From: Thermoclostridium sp036562185
GTDB taxonomy: Bacteria > Bacillota > Clostridia > DSM-8532
NCBI GenBank assembly: GCA_036562185.1
Contig: DATCKN010000035.1
Span: 1-42,830 of the forward strand
DNA length: 42,830 nucleotides
Reading direction: 5' to 3'
Under the pieces are notes generated by a model. It was not told where the DNA came from and ran no database searches. It worked only from the letters and a program-made list of their open reading frames with translations. This document shows, in pieces, positions 7,467-16,181 of the stretch. Each line of letters begins with the position of its first letter. Positions within the stretch are counted from its first letter, which is position 1. The position numbers and the translations under genes are program-made.

Positions 7467-8992
7467 TATATATCGCTCCTTCTCCTGCAAAAATCAATCC
7501 TATTATCGATATCCCACCAAATCCGTCCATCATTTTCTATAAGCTTCATTGCAGCTTCCGGTCCGACACTTCCGGCGGGATACTGATAAACAGGCAATGA
7601 ATTTTTACTTATTTTTCTTTCAAGATCCTCTATATAATACCACGAAACATTAAGTTCATCCCAGCTGGTAAAGAATGAGTTATTGCCGCGAATAGCTTCA
7701 ATTATAAGCCTTTCATATGCTTCGGGCGAATTGTTTCCATATGCCATCTGGCAATAGTCCATATTTGCCTGCATCATTTCGTGATAATTTCCCGGTTTTT
7801 TTGCATTTAACTGAAAGTAAAAACCTTCGTATGGCTGGATCCTAAATACAAGTATGTTTGGTTTGGCTTCGTTGTATTCACTGAAGAGTCTTCGTCCCAA
7901 AGGTTCTTTGAATTGTATGACGATTTCTGCGTTTTTTCTGTTAAGACGTTTTCCTGTGAGCAAATAAAAGGGGACTCCCTGCCAGCGGTAATTGTCAATC
8001 CAGAGCCTTAGTGCTGCAAAAGTTGGTGTCTTTGAGTTTGGGTCAACATTTTCCTCTTGCAAATATCCCGGAACAAATTTACCTTCAGCAAAACCACCGG
8101 CATATTGCCCCAGCACAATTTCATTTTCTGAAAGACTGCCGGGAAAAGGTCTTAATGCATGCAATACCCTGATTTTTTCATTTCTTACATAATCGGCATC
8201 AAGCTTAATTGGGGGTTCCATAGCTATTATGGACAGTAGCTGTAACATATGGTTTTGGACCATATCCTTAAGTACACCCGTATGGTCGTAATACCCGCCG
8301 CGGCTTCCTACTCCAACGGTTTCCGAAATGCTTATCTGTATATGATCAATATGGAACCTGTTCCAGAGCGGTTCAAAAATACTGTTTGAAAAACGCAGCG
8401 TCAGAATGTTCTGGAACATTTCCTTTCCAAGATAATGATCGATACGATAAATTCTTTCTTCAGGCAACGCCGTGGTCAGAATATTGTTTAGTGCCGTAGC
8501 TTTTTCAAGGTTTTCGCCGAATGGTTTTTCAATCATGACTCTTTTCCATCCATTTCCTTCGGACAAAAGATTGTTGCTTTGCAGTTGAATTACTATCGGG
8601 GCAAACAGTTTAGGCGCTACAGCAAGAAAAAACAAATGGTTATGGATACCTTCATCCGAAAGATTGTTAAGGTGTTGTTTCAGGCGGGTATATCCGCCTG
8701 AATCCGAATTAAAATCGAAGCTTATATATGTTACCAGGTTCCTTATCCTTATCCAGGCTTCTTCCAAAAAGTCCCTTTGTGAATACTGCTTAACGGCATC
8801 CTCCATCATATTCCGGAAGATCTCGGAAGAATAATCCCTGCGTCCTATTGCAATTATGCGAAAATTTTCCGGAAGAAGGTTATCAAGAGCCAAAGCGTAT
8901 ATTGCGGGTATGAGTTTTCTTTTGGCAAGGTCACCCGTTGCACCGAATACAACAAAAGCGAATGGACTTTCTTGTTGCAATCTGGTTTTCAT
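7466..8992 (-). CDS. zwf: Glucose-6-phosphate 1-dehydrogenase
   Basis: First enzyme of the oxidative pentose phosphate pathway, oxidising glucose 6-phosphate to 6-phosphogluconolactone with NAD(P). The 508-residue protein has the dinucleotide loop FGATGDLAKRKL (16-27), the substrate/catalytic motif RIDHYLGKE (183-191) and a second His at 248 in DMVQNHML; these correspond to Asp-His and His of the catalytic dyad in characterised enzymes. ATG at 8992 has GGGAGG five bases upstream. Neither gnd nor pgl is present in the window. It is co-transcribed with the cyclase-family gene. Divergent to the decarboxylase gene; no good promoter for zwf was found in 8993-9183. Confidence 0.94.
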   Translation of the reverse strand: MKTRLQQESPFAFVVFGATGDLAKRKLIPAIYALALDNLLPENFRIIAIGRRDYSSEIFRNMMEDAVKQYSQRDFLEEAWIRIRNLVTYISFDFNSDSGGYTRLKQHLNNLSDEGIHNHLFFLAVAPKLFAPIVIQLQSNNLLSEGNGWKRVMIEKPFGENLEKATALNNILTTALPEERIYRIDHYLGKEMFQNILTLRFSNSIFEPLWNRFHIDHIQISISETVGVGSRGGYYDHTGVLKDMVQNHMLQLLSIIAMEPPIKLDADYVRNEKIRVLHALRPFPGSLSENEIVLGQYAGGFAEGKFVPGYLQEENVDPNSKTPTFAALRLWIDNYRWQGVPFYLLTGKRLNRKNAEIVIQFKEPLGRRLFSEYNEAKPNILVFRIQPYEGFYFQLNAKKPGNYHEMMQANMDYCQMAYGNNSPEAYERLIIEAIRGNNSFFTSWDELNVSWYYIEDLERKISKNSLPVYQYPAGSVGPEAAMKLIENDGRIWWDIDNRIDFCRRRSDI

Positions 8993-9104
8993 AATTACCT
9001 CCCGGATACGAAATTGTATATTACATATATTACCCTTATTTTCCTGGATAAACCTGCTGTGTTTAAATTACAAAATAACGGCCGATGCGTCTTTCAGCTT
9101 GTTA

Positions 9105-9133
9105 TTGCATTTCAACCGCACAGAGCTTAAAAT
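9105..9133 (+). promoter_or_regulatory. Promoter for the decarboxylase-tmk operon
   Basis: TTGCAT (9105-9110) and TAAAAT (9128-9133) are separated by exactly 17 bases. Transcription would begin near 9140, about 44 bases before the ATG at 9184. Confidence 0.65.
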
Positions 9134-9183
9134 ATGTTTATGCAAATTTAAATCAGAATTTTACAATAATAGGAAGTTAATAA

Positions 9184-10620
9184 ATGAAAAGGCATGCAAA
9201 TACTCCGTTAATTAATGCTCTTAAAGATTATATTTCAGAAGGCAAAACCATTATGCACATGCCCGGCCATAAGCAGGGAAAAGGGTTTGATGACGCTTTT
9301 ATAAACAACATTGCTAAATATGATCTCACCGAACTTCCTGGTTTAGATAATTTTCATAAACCCGAAGGCGCGATATTCGAAAGTATGAAAGCCTTGGAAA
9401 AAGCTTTCGGGTCAAAGAAATCATTTTTTCTTGTCAATGGTTCAACTTCGGGAATACATGCCGGTATTCTGTCATGTTGCAGAAGAGGGGATAAGTTACT
9501 GGTAAACAGGAATTGCCATATATCGGTTATCCATGCCCTGGTTCTTTTCGGTATTGAACCTGTGTTTGTTATGCCCGAATATATGGAAGAGTATAATTTG
9601 ACATTACCTTCGGATTTCAGTACCTGGGAAAAAGCATTGGCCGAAAACCCGGATGTGAAAGGTGCATTGGTTACGACACCTGATTATTATGGTATTTGCC
9701 AGCCGCTTTCTGAATTGTCAGATCTTTTGCATCAAAGAGGGAAAATATTGCTGGTGGATGAAGCCCATGGCGCCCATTTTGCTTTTTCAAAAAAGCTACC
9801 CGAAACCGCATTGGAACAGGGGGCGGATATATGTATTCAAAGCTTTCACAAAACTTTGCCTTCATTTACCCAGGCTGCTGTTCTGCACATCGGAGGTACG
9901 CGTATAGACCCTGAAAAGGTGCGCAGGGCAATATCAATGATTACAACAACAAGCCCGTCATATATTGTTATGGCATCGATGGACTACGCCAGGGATTTAT
10001 TGGAGAGAAACGGTGATGCAGTTTACGGGAATCTGATTTCCCTGTTGGACGGCATGAAAGTTAAGCTGTCCGAAATGAAAAACTTAAGGGTAATTCCTGA
10101 TAAAATAAACAACCTGAGAAGGGATCCCACACGAATTGTAATTGATACAACATTAACCGATATAACCGGATATGAACTGTATAATATCCTTTATAACGAA
10201 TACCGGATTGCCGCTGAAATGTGCGATACATATCATGTAGTTTTTATTGTGACAATGGCCGACACAGCGGATGATATAGAGAACATTACGAAGGCTTTGC
10301 TGAGTATAGACAGGAGAGTAAATAAGAGGCATGCCCGGACTTCGTTCAGACTGCCGTTTGGTGCCGGCAAATGCAATATCCCTGACTTGCATGATTTTCT
10401 TGATTCATCTGAAGAAATACCACTAATCAATGCTGAGGGTTATATTTGCGCAGAAGTTGTAACGCCATACCCTCCGGGAATACCTGTGTTATGCCCCGGT
10501 GAAGTAATAACAGGTGAACATATCCATTATCTTACTGGATTAATTAAATCGGGAGGAAGCATTCACGGACTGGGTACCGATGAAAACGGTATTAAGACTG
10601 TGAGGATAATTAATAGGTAA
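9184..10620 (+). CDS. Orn/Lys/Arg decarboxylase family protein
   Basis: PLP-dependent basic amino acid decarboxylase of the short group that contains Bacillus SpeA and YaaO, 478 residues. The start reads MPGHKQGKG, typical of the family; the cofactor-binding sequence is VDEAHGAH (191-198) and the PLP lysine is Lys223 in QSFHKTLPSFTQ. The C-terminal domain contains the conserved TPYPPGIPVLCPGE. Its product would be agmatine, cadaverine or putrescine, which fits the nearby potABCD importer. Gene order with tmk, yaaR, holB and ricT matches yaaO of Bacillus. Substrate is not determined by the sequence. ATG 9184 has AGGAAG upstream. Confidence 0.9.
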   Translation: MKRHANTPLINALKDYISEGKTIMHMPGHKQGKGFDDAFINNIAKYDLTELPGLDNFHKPEGAIFESMKALEKAFGSKKSFFLVNGSTSGIHAGILSCCRRGDKLLVNRNCHISVIHALVLFGIEPVFVMPEYMEEYNLTLPSDFSTWEKALAENPDVKGALVTTPDYYGICQPLSELSDLLHQRGKILLVDEAHGAHFAFSKKLPETALEQGADICIQSFHKTLPSFTQAAVLHIGGTRIDPEKVRRAISMITTTSPSYIVMASMDYARDLLERNGDAVYGNLISLLDGMKVKLSEMKNLRVIPDKINNLRRDPTRIVIDTTLTDITGYELYNILYNEYRIAAEMCDTYHVVFIVTMADTADDIENITKALLSIDRRVNKRHARTSFRLPFGAGKCNIPDLHDFLDSSEEIPLINAEGYICAEVVTPYPPGIPVLCPGEVITGEHIHYLTGLIKSGGSIHGLGTDENGIKTVRIINR

Positions 10621-10639
10621 AGAAGAAGGTGTGTTAATT

Positions 10640-11275
10640 ATGAAGAAAGGTCTTTTCATAACTTTTGAAGGCGGCGATGGATCGGGAAAAACCACACAGA
10701 TTAATTTGCTGAAAAACTATATTGACAGTAAGGGGATAGAAGTTGTTACCGTTCGCGAGCCGGGAGGTGTTCCTGTCAGCGAAAAAATACGGGAGATAAT
10801 ACTTGACAGACGTAATACCGATATGGACAATATTACAGAAATGCTCTTATATGCTGCATCTAGAGCACAATTGGTTTCACAGGTCATTATACCTGCGTTA
10901 AGCAGCGGCAAATGTGTAATTTGCGACAGGTATGTTGATTCAAGTTATGTTTATCAGGGAATTGCCAGGGGATTAGGATTGGGGATCGTAAAAACGGTAA
11001 ATGAAATTGCAACGCGTAAGCTTGTTCCTGATATAACCTTTTTTATGGACATTGATCCAGGCAGTGCACTGAAGAGAAGACTTGATGCAGCAGAACCGGA
11101 CAGGTTGGAAAGCCTGGATATTTCCTTTCATCATAAAGTATACCAGGGATATATGGAATTAGCTGGCATGTATCCGGACAGAATAAAGCGAATTAATGGC
11201 TCATTGAAGGTAGAAGAAGTTTTTTCGCAGATAAAAGAGCATATAGATGCTATAATTTGCCGATATATAGATTAA
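10640..11275 (+). CDS. tmk: Thymidylate kinase
   Basis: Phosphorylates dTMP to dTDP for DNA synthesis. The 211-residue protein starts with GLFITFEGGDGSGKTTQ, a P-loop, followed by VREPGG (the DR/E-P-G dTMP motif), CDRYVDSS and a LID region RRLDAAEPDRLE. ATG 10640 is chosen over GTG 10631, because the AAGGTG at 10626-10631 would overlap the latter and is correctly spaced for the former. It follows the decarboxylase gene by 19 bases and is probably on the same transcript as yaaR. Confidence 0.95.
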   Translation: MKKGLFITFEGGDGSGKTTQINLLKNYIDSKGIEVVTVREPGGVPVSEKIREIILDRRNTDMDNITEMLLYAASRAQLVSQVIIPALSSGKCVICDRYVDSSYVYQGIARGLGLGIVKTVNEIATRKLVPDITFFMDIDPGSALKRRLDAAEPDRLESLDISFHHKVYQGYMELAGMYPDRIKRINGSLKVEEVFSQIKEHIDAIICRYID

Positions 11276-11305
11276 GAAAAAATAAAATGAAAATGGTGAA
11301 TTATA

Positions 11306-11764
11306 ATGGATCTGAAAATAGACAGTTCAAACCGGAATCAACGAAATATTATTGGCAGGGTAAATACCGAAAGCAGCAAAATAGCGGGTCAGAAATATAT
11401 CGAATTTGGGACCCACCTTCAAAGGCAGGAAGCTCAAAATCTGGATGAAGCCCTGAAACAGATGGCACAAGATATAATCAAGCAGGGAGAGCGGCTTACT
11501 GAAAAAGTGGATATCGCAGAATTGAGAGCTTACAAGAAAATGATTTCCGAATTTCTTGATGAAGCTGTCAGGGGATTTGCAAAATTCTCAAAGGAAAGCT
11601 ATATGGACAGAAGGGGAAGACACCGTATTTACTCCATTATAAAGAAAGTTAATTCAAACCTCGAGGAACTTACGCAGGAAATATTAAAAAGCGAAAAAGA
11701 TCATTTGAAAATTTTAGCCAGGGTTGAAGATATCCGTGGCTTGATATTGGATATACTCCTATAG
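11306..11764 (+). CDS. yaaR: YaaR family protein (DUF327)
   Basis: Member of the YaaR/DUF327 family, a small protein conserved between tmk and holB in Firmicutes, with no agreed biochemical role. It has 152 residues, is highly charged and helical, and ends in the family-typical LKILARVEDIRGLILDILL. The central YMDRRGRHRIYSIIKKV stretch is also conserved. No membrane segment or signal peptide. It starts 30 bases after tmk. The gap of about 108 bases after it contains no further gene or clear terminator. Confidence 0.9.
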   Translation: MDLKIDSSNRNQRNIIGRVNTESSKIAGQKYIEFGTHLQRQEAQNLDEALKQMAQDIIKQGERLTEKVDIAELRAYKKMISEFLDEAVRGFAKFSKESYMDRRGRHRIYSIIKKVNSNLEELTQEILKSEKDHLKILARVEDIRGLILDILL

Positions 11765-11872
11765 AAGGAGTTTATGAAAATACAGATTACTTTGCTTATT
11801 GACAAAACGAAAATGTAATGATGTAATTACAACATTACGACATAACGAAAAATAAACAGGGGAGTTTACAAT

Positions 11873-12841
11873 TTGGAACTTGATAAGATAATAGGTCAAC
11901 ATGACTTGATTATACAATTAAAAAGATTAATATCACTGGACTTGGCAGGACATGCATACGCCTTATCAGGGCCTGACGGTATTGGTAAGAAGACTTTGGC
12001 GCTTGCATTTATAAAAGATCTGTTATGCCTTGAATCGGGTTCTGAAAATTGTAAATGTATCAGTTGCAGAACATTTAACGAACGGACCAATCCTGATTTT
12101 TATGAAGTAACAAGTGACAAAAAGTCCATTGGTGTTGATTCCATACGGGATATGCTGGATGATGCTGCGCACAGGCCGACATATGGAAAAAGAAAAGCAT
12201 ATCTTATAGATGATGCCGAACTTATGACTGTACAAGCCCAGAACTGTCTGCTGAAAACTCTCGAAGAACCATCCGGATATGTTGTCATAATCCTTCTGAC
12301 TACAAATTTCGAAGCACTGCTGCCCACTATTCAGTCACGTACCGTTAATTTAAGGATGGCTCCGTATACCGAAGATGAAATGAAAAAAATCATATGCTCC
12401 GGATATAATGTTCCAAATGAACTGTTGGAGTTTATTATCAAGTTTTCCAATGGTATTCCGGGCAGAGCAATACGTATGATTGAAGAAGGAAAAATTAACG
12501 ATCTTCGTTCAAATATTTTCCAGCTCCTTGTAAAACCCGATGATTTCAGCCTGGTTGAAAATGTTCGAAAAACACTGCTTGACAGCAGGGAAGAGCTTTC
12601 GTCAGTTTTTGACATCCTGTTATCAGTGTACAGGGACTGCCTTATGATAAAACTGGATATGGAAAACAAGTTGATTAATTCAGATAAAAAAGATATCATT
12701 AAACATATTGCTTCATCTTATGAAAACTATAAGCTTCTTGACAAGATATCAAATTTGGAAAAGATGAGGCGGAATTTTGATTACAACATCAATTACCAAT
12801 TGGGAGTTGATGCTTTGTTGCTGGAAATTCAGGAGGTTTAA
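11873..12841 (+). CDS. holB: DNA polymerase III delta' subunit
   Basis: Clamp-loader subunit that helps place the sliding clamp on DNA. The 322-residue protein has a P-loop-like ALSGPDGIGKKTLA (30-43), a four-cysteine zinc module (Cys52, Cys60, Cys62, Cys65), the DEAD-box equivalent YLIDDAELM and a sensor/SRC-equivalent region TIQSRTVNLRM. The C-terminal half is helical. It starts with TTG, preceded by AGGGGAG at about eight bases. An SRC-like motif (QSRT) and zinc module together identify the clamp-loader family. It is followed four bases later by ricT. Confidence 0.9.
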   Translation: MELDKIIGQHDLIIQLKRLISLDLAGHAYALSGPDGIGKKTLALAFIKDLLCLESGSENCKCISCRTFNERTNPDFYEVTSDKKSIGVDSIRDMLDDAAHRPTYGKRKAYLIDDAELMTVQAQNCLLKTLEEPSGYVVIILLTTNFEALLPTIQSRTVNLRMAPYTEDEMKKIICSGYNVPNELLEFIIKFSNGIPGRAIRMIEEGKINDLRSNIFQLLVKPDDFSLVENVRKTLLDSREELSSVFDILLSVYRDCLMIKLDMENKLINSDKKDIIKHIASSYENYKLLDKISNLEKMRRNFDYNINYQLGVDALLLEIQEV

Positions 12842-12845
12842 ATAG

Positions 12846-13724
12846 ATGGTTAGTGTTATAGGTGTAAGGTTTCGTTATGCCGGAAAGATATACTATTTTG
12901 ACCCGGCAGGAATTGATCTGAAGTTGGGTGAAAAGGTTATCGTTGAAACGGCAAGAGGGGTTGAATGCGGTGAAGTTGTTATACCTTTAAGGGAAGTGGA
13001 CGACAGTGAAGTAGTGGCTCCTCTGAAAAAAGTTATGAGGAAGGCAACAGAAGAAGACTTGCAGCAGGTTGAGGAAAATAAGCGGAAGGCTAAAGAAGCC
13101 TTTGGTATTTGCCTTGAGAAAATCCAGAAGCACAACCTGGAAATGAAATTGATTGATGTGGAATACACTTTCGACAATAATAAAATTCTTTTTTATTTTA
13201 CTGCCGACGGCAGGGTTGACTTCAGGGAACTGGTAAAGGATCTGGCAGCAGTATTCAGGACAAGGATAGAGTTGAGACAGATTGGTGTGCGCGATGAAGC
13301 AAAGATGATGGGTGGCCTTGGTATTTGCGGAAGATGCCTGTGTTGCAGCTGTCATTTGACAGAATTCCATCCCGTATCGATAAAAATGGCCAAGGAGCAA
13401 AGCCTGTCACTTAATCCTACTAAAATTTCAGGTATTTGCGGAAGGCTTATGTGCTGCCTGAAATATGAGCAGGAAGCTTATGAGGATCTGATCAGACGAA
13501 TTCCGAAAGTGAATGCATTGGTGCAGACACCTGAAGGAACAGGAACTGTAGTGTACGTCAGCTTGCTGGAGGAAAAGGTTAAAGTAAAGCTTGACAATGA
13601 TAATGAACCCGATTTGAAGGAATACCATGCATCTGAGATAAAACTGATAAAAGATGTGGAAAAAGAGCCTGAGGATCAGGATGAAGATGTTGACATTGAA
13701 TTATTGAAACAACTTGAGGATTAA
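12846..13724 (+). CDS. ricT: PSP1-domain protein RicT (YaaT)
   Basis: YaaT/RicT, a subunit of the RicAFT complex that in Bacillus subtilis carries iron-sulfur clusters and influences RNase Y-dependent mRNA processing and development. The 292-residue protein has the PSP1 core with cysteines in GICGRCLCCSCH and GICGRLMCCLKYEQ, which in the characterised protein ligate clusters. The C-terminus is acidic. Coupled to holB by a four-base gap. Bases 13725-13769 hold no clear terminator. Confidence 0.92.
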   Translation: MVSVIGVRFRYAGKIYYFDPAGIDLKLGEKVIVETARGVECGEVVIPLREVDDSEVVAPLKKVMRKATEEDLQQVEENKRKAKEAFGICLEKIQKHNLEMKLIDVEYTFDNNKILFYFTADGRVDFRELVKDLAAVFRTRIELRQIGVRDEAKMMGGLGICGRCLCCSCHLTEFHPVSIKMAKEQSLSLNPTKISGICGRLMCCLKYEQEAYEDLIRRIPKVNALVQTPEGTGTVVYVSLLEEKVKVKLDNDNEPDLKEYHASEIKLIKDVEKEPEDQDEDVDIELLKQLED

Positions 13725-13769
13725 AATGTTACAATGTGATTAAGGCAGGAAACAGAAGCTTAGTATCTA

Positions 13770-13798
13770 TTGACATGCCTTATAATATATTGTAGGAT
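13770..13798 (+). promoter_or_regulatory. Promoter for the small ferredoxin
   Basis: TTGACA (13770-13775) and TAGGAT (13793-13798) are separated by 17 bases. Transcription would begin near 13804, immediately before the hairpin at 13805-13825. Confidence 0.65.
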
Positions 13799-13804
13799 AA
13801 CAAA

Positions 13805-13825
13805 GGAAACCTGTAAATGGTTTCC
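13805..13825 (+). other. 5' leader hairpin before ferredoxin
   Basis: GGAAACC (13805-13811) pairs with GGTTTCC (13819-13825) around a seven-base loop. It would form at the very 5' end of the message predicted from the promoter at 13770-13798 and ends eight bases before the GGGAGGT ribosome site. A terminal hairpin of this kind often stabilises a message; that role is inferred. Confidence 0.5.
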
Positions 13826-13849
13826 TAGTATTTGGGAGGTGTACAGGTT

Positions 13850-14020
13850 ATGGCATATTATATTCATGATGAATGCATAAGCTGTGGAGCTTGTGAATCA
13901 GAATGCCCTGTAAGTTGCATTTCCGCTGGTGATACCAAATATGTTATTGATCCGGAAGAATGCATAGAATGCGGAGCTTGCGCTGATGTTTGCCCAGTTG
14001 ATGCTCCAAAACCGGAATAA
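13850..14020 (+). CDS. 2[4Fe-4S] ferredoxin
   Basis: Small electron carrier of 56 residues with two four-cysteine motifs: Cys9, 12, 15, 19 and Cys38, 41, 44, 48, each in the CxxCxxCxxxC pattern with a following Pro. This is the classical clostridial ferredoxin, which receives electrons from oxoacid:ferredoxin oxidoreductases and passes them to hydrogenase, Rnf or biosynthetic enzymes. ATG 13850 is chosen over an in-frame TTG at 13832 because GGGAGGT (13834-13840) lies nine bases upstream. It is a single-gene unit with its own promoter and a following hairpin, as expected for an abundant protein. Confidence 0.95.
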   Translation: MAYYIHDECISCGACESECPVSCISAGDTKYVIDPEECIECGACADVCPVDAPKPE

Positions 14021-14046
14021 TAATATATGGTAAAAAATTATTGCAT

Positions 14047-14073
14047 AGAGCCAGACTTATAGTCCGGCTCTTT
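14047..14073 (+). terminator. Terminator after ferredoxin
   Basis: AGAGCC-A-GAC (14047-14056) pairs with GTC-C-GGCTCT (14062-14071) with one internal A/C mismatch; a short T stretch follows. It starts 26 bases after the ferredoxin stop. Confidence 0.65.
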
Positions 14074-14125
14074 CCATACTCAAAATTATTTTCTATCTTT
14101 TACTTGATGATAAAGGAGCTTTTTT

Positions 14126-14854
14126 ATGGATCTGCCTTTCCTTAAGGAAGGAGAACGATTGGATGATCTTCTGAACGGTTTGAAGATTATTCAGAAGAGT
14201 GACTGTTTCTGCTTTGGTATTGATGCTGTTTTGCTTTCGGATTATGTAAGGGTGGAAAAGAACTCCAGAATAGTGGATCTCGGCACCGGAACAGGAATAC
14301 TGCCTTTATTGCTGTCGAAAAAAACAAAAGCAGCTCATATAACCGGAATTGAAATTCAGCCCGAAATCGCAGATATGGCAAAGCGAAGCGTTGAATATAA
14401 TAAGTTAGGCGATAAGATTGAGATTGTTGAAGGAGATTTTCATAACGCAGTTGATTGGTTTGGCATAAAAAGCTTTGATGCGGTTGTAACAAATCCTCCT
14501 TACAGAAAAGTTGGAACTGGCTTAATAAATCCTACCGATAATAAAGCCATTTCAAGACATGAGATTCACTGTACCCTTGAGTCGCTTGTTTCGGTTTCCT
14601 CAAAGCTGTTAAAGGATTATGGCCGTTTTTTCATGATACATAGACCCGAAAGGCTTGTAGACATATTTCATTGCATGAGGGAATACCGGATAGAGCCCAA
14701 AAGTATCAGATTAGTTCATCCCAGGTTTGGGAAGCCGGCCAACCTGGTGCTAGTTTATGGGCTGAAATTCGGAAACCCACAACTTACGGTTGAAGAACCT
14801 TTATATACGTCAGATTATGTTCCCGGGAAAATGGGGGATTTGGATGAAGCATAG
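14126..14854 (+). CDS. trmN6: tRNA1(Val) adenine-N6 methyltransferase-like protein
   Basis: S-adenosylmethionine-dependent methyltransferase of the TrmN6/YabB family, 242 residues. SAM motif I is IVDLGTGTGILPLLL (about 49-63), motif II includes ITGIEIQPEIA, and the catalytic adenine-methylation motif is VVTNPPYRK. The N-terminal stretch GLKIIQKSDCFCFGIDAVLLSDYV is characteristic. It modifies an adenine in tRNA in characterised relatives. ATG 14126 has AAAGGAG upstream. It overlaps the next gene by 11 bases. In many Firmicutes this gene is near rsmI, which is not present here. Confidence 0.88.
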   Translation: MDLPFLKEGERLDDLLNGLKIIQKSDCFCFGIDAVLLSDYVRVEKNSRIVDLGTGTGILPLLLSKKTKAAHITGIEIQPEIADMAKRSVEYNKLGDKIEIVEGDFHNAVDWFGIKSFDAVVTNPPYRKVGTGLINPTDNKAISRHEIHCTLESLVSVSSKLLKDYGRFFMIHRPERLVDIFHCMREYRIEPKSIRLVHPRFGKPANLVLVYGLKFGNPQLTVEEPLYTSDYVPGKMGDLDEA

Positions 14855-15398
14855 AATAAGCACACCTCTGACAAAGGATAAAATAGATTATCTCAAAGCA
14901 GGCGATGTGGTTGAATTATCAGGAGTGGTATATACCGCAAGGGATGCGGCTCATAAAAAATTGATGGAACTTATTGTTGCCGGAGAAAAATTACCATTTG
15001 ATTTAACCGATCAGGTTATATATTACGTCGGTCCTTGTCCCGCGCCCGATGACAGGGTTATAGGTTCGGCAGGACCTACTACAAGCGGCAGGATGGATTA
15101 TTACACACCAAAACTGATTGAAATGGGCCTGACAGGAATGATTGGGAAAGGGCAGAGAAGCAAGGAAGTAATTGATGCCATGGTCAAATACGGCGCGGTG
15201 TATTTTGGTGCCGTTGGAGGAGCAGGAGCTTTAATAGCCAAATCAATTAAAAGCCAGCAGGTTATAGCGTTTGAAGAGCTGGGAACAGAAGCGGTCAGAA
15301 AACTTACGGTTGTAAATTTTCCGGTGATAGTAGTAATAGACAGGTTCGGCAATAATTTGTATGATATTGGAAGAAAACAGTATTCGTCCATAGAGTGA
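14844..15398 (+). CDS. Fumarate hydratase class I beta-subunit-like protein
   Basis: C-terminal (beta) half of an iron-sulfur fumarase or tartrate dehydratase, 184 residues. The conserved GPTTSGRMD motif is present at about 80-88 and GKGQRS at about 106-111, followed by YFGAVGGAGALIA. In two-subunit enzymes the cluster-bearing alpha subunit is encoded just upstream; here trmN6 occupies that place and no alpha gene is in the window. The ATG at 14844 has GGGGGA upstream and is inside the end of trmN6. Either the alpha subunit is elsewhere or this is a stand-alone relative of unknown activity. Confidence 0.85.
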   Translation: MKHRISTPLTKDKIDYLKAGDVVELSGVVYTARDAAHKKLMELIVAGEKLPFDLTDQVIYYVGPCPAPDDRVIGSAGPTTSGRMDYYTPKLIEMGLTGMIGKGQRSKEVIDAMVKYGAVYFGAVGGAGALIAKSIKSQQVIAFEELGTEAVRKLTVVNFPVIVVIDRFGNNLYDIGRKQYSSIE

Positions 15399-15458
15399 TT
15401 AAGGCTGTTTTGCTGCCTGACTTCCGAAATTCTGCGCAATAGATTGAAGGGGATAGGA

Positions 15459-16130
15459 TTGGACAAGAGAATCAGCATAATAACAGGTCATTATGGTGTC
15501 GGAAAATCTGAAATTTCGGTAAATCTGGCCATAAATTTGGCTAAACAGGGAAAAAAGGTCATTATTGCGGATATGGATATCATAAATCCATATTTCAGGA
15601 GCAATGAAGCAAGGCATGAATTGGAAAAGCATGGTGTTGAAGTAATAGCGACAAAGTATGCAAATACAAATGTTGATATACCTGCATTAACCGGGGAATT
15701 AAGAAAATATCTTTTTGACAGAAGCTATAATGTTGTTATGGATGTGGGCGGGGACGATGCCGGAGCTCTTGTAGTTGGACGATATAGACATGAAATACCC
15801 GATGATGAGGCAACTTTATACTTTGTCATTAATTGCTTTCGTCCTGAGACAACAACTGTCTCCGGGGTTGTAAACATACTTGAAGAAATAGAAAAATCAT
15901 CAAGAATGAAAGTCAGTTACCTGATAAATAATTCCCATCTGATGGATGATACAACTGACAACGATATTATAAATGGAATCGAGTTTGCAACGGAGGTTAG
16001 CAAAACCACCAATATACCTGTTGCTTTCCATGCCGTAATGAAAAAAGACGGGATAAATATTGATAAGTATGTTAAGGAACCTGTATTGTGGCTGGATAAA
16101 ACCATTGTTTTTCCTGCTATTGAAAAATAA
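15459..16130 (+). CDS. MinD/ParA-like P-loop ATPase of unknown function
   Basis: Cytosolic nucleotide-binding protein of about 223 residues. A deviant Walker A loop reads GHYGVGKSEISVNLA, followed by the switch I-like IIADMDIINPYFRS and VVMDVGGDDAGALVVGRY in the Walker B position. This resembles the SIMIBI class (MinD, ParA, NifH-like, CobQ-like). TTG 15459 is selected because AAGGGGA (15447-15453) lies five bases upstream; an in-frame TTG at 15444 would overlap that site. It lies between the fumarase beta gene and the korDABC operon. I do not recognise a specific function; a role in assembly or maturation of the neighbouring oxidoreductase is only a guess from position. Confidence 0.8.
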   Translation: MDKRISIITGHYGVGKSEISVNLAINLAKQGKKVIIADMDIINPYFRSNEARHELEKHGVEVIATKYANTNVDIPALTGELRKYLFDRSYNVVMDVGGDDAGALVVGRYRHEIPDDEATLYFVINCFRPETTTVSGVVNILEEIEKSSRMKVSYLINNSHLMDDTTDNDIINGIEFATEVSKTTNIPVAFHAVMKKDGINIDKYVKEPVLWLDKTIVFPAIEK

Positions 16131-16149
16131 GAGAATATAATGTTATAAT
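16120..16149 (+). promoter_or_regulatory. Promoter for korDABC
   Basis: TTGAAA (16120-16125) and TATAAT (16144-16149) are separated by 18 bases, with the -35 box inside the 3' end of the ATPase gene. Transcription would start near 16156. A second TATAAT at 16136-16141 has no matching -35 box. Confidence 0.55.
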
Positions 16150-16181
16150 AAACAGGTTAACTTAATAAGATATTTGCTGCA

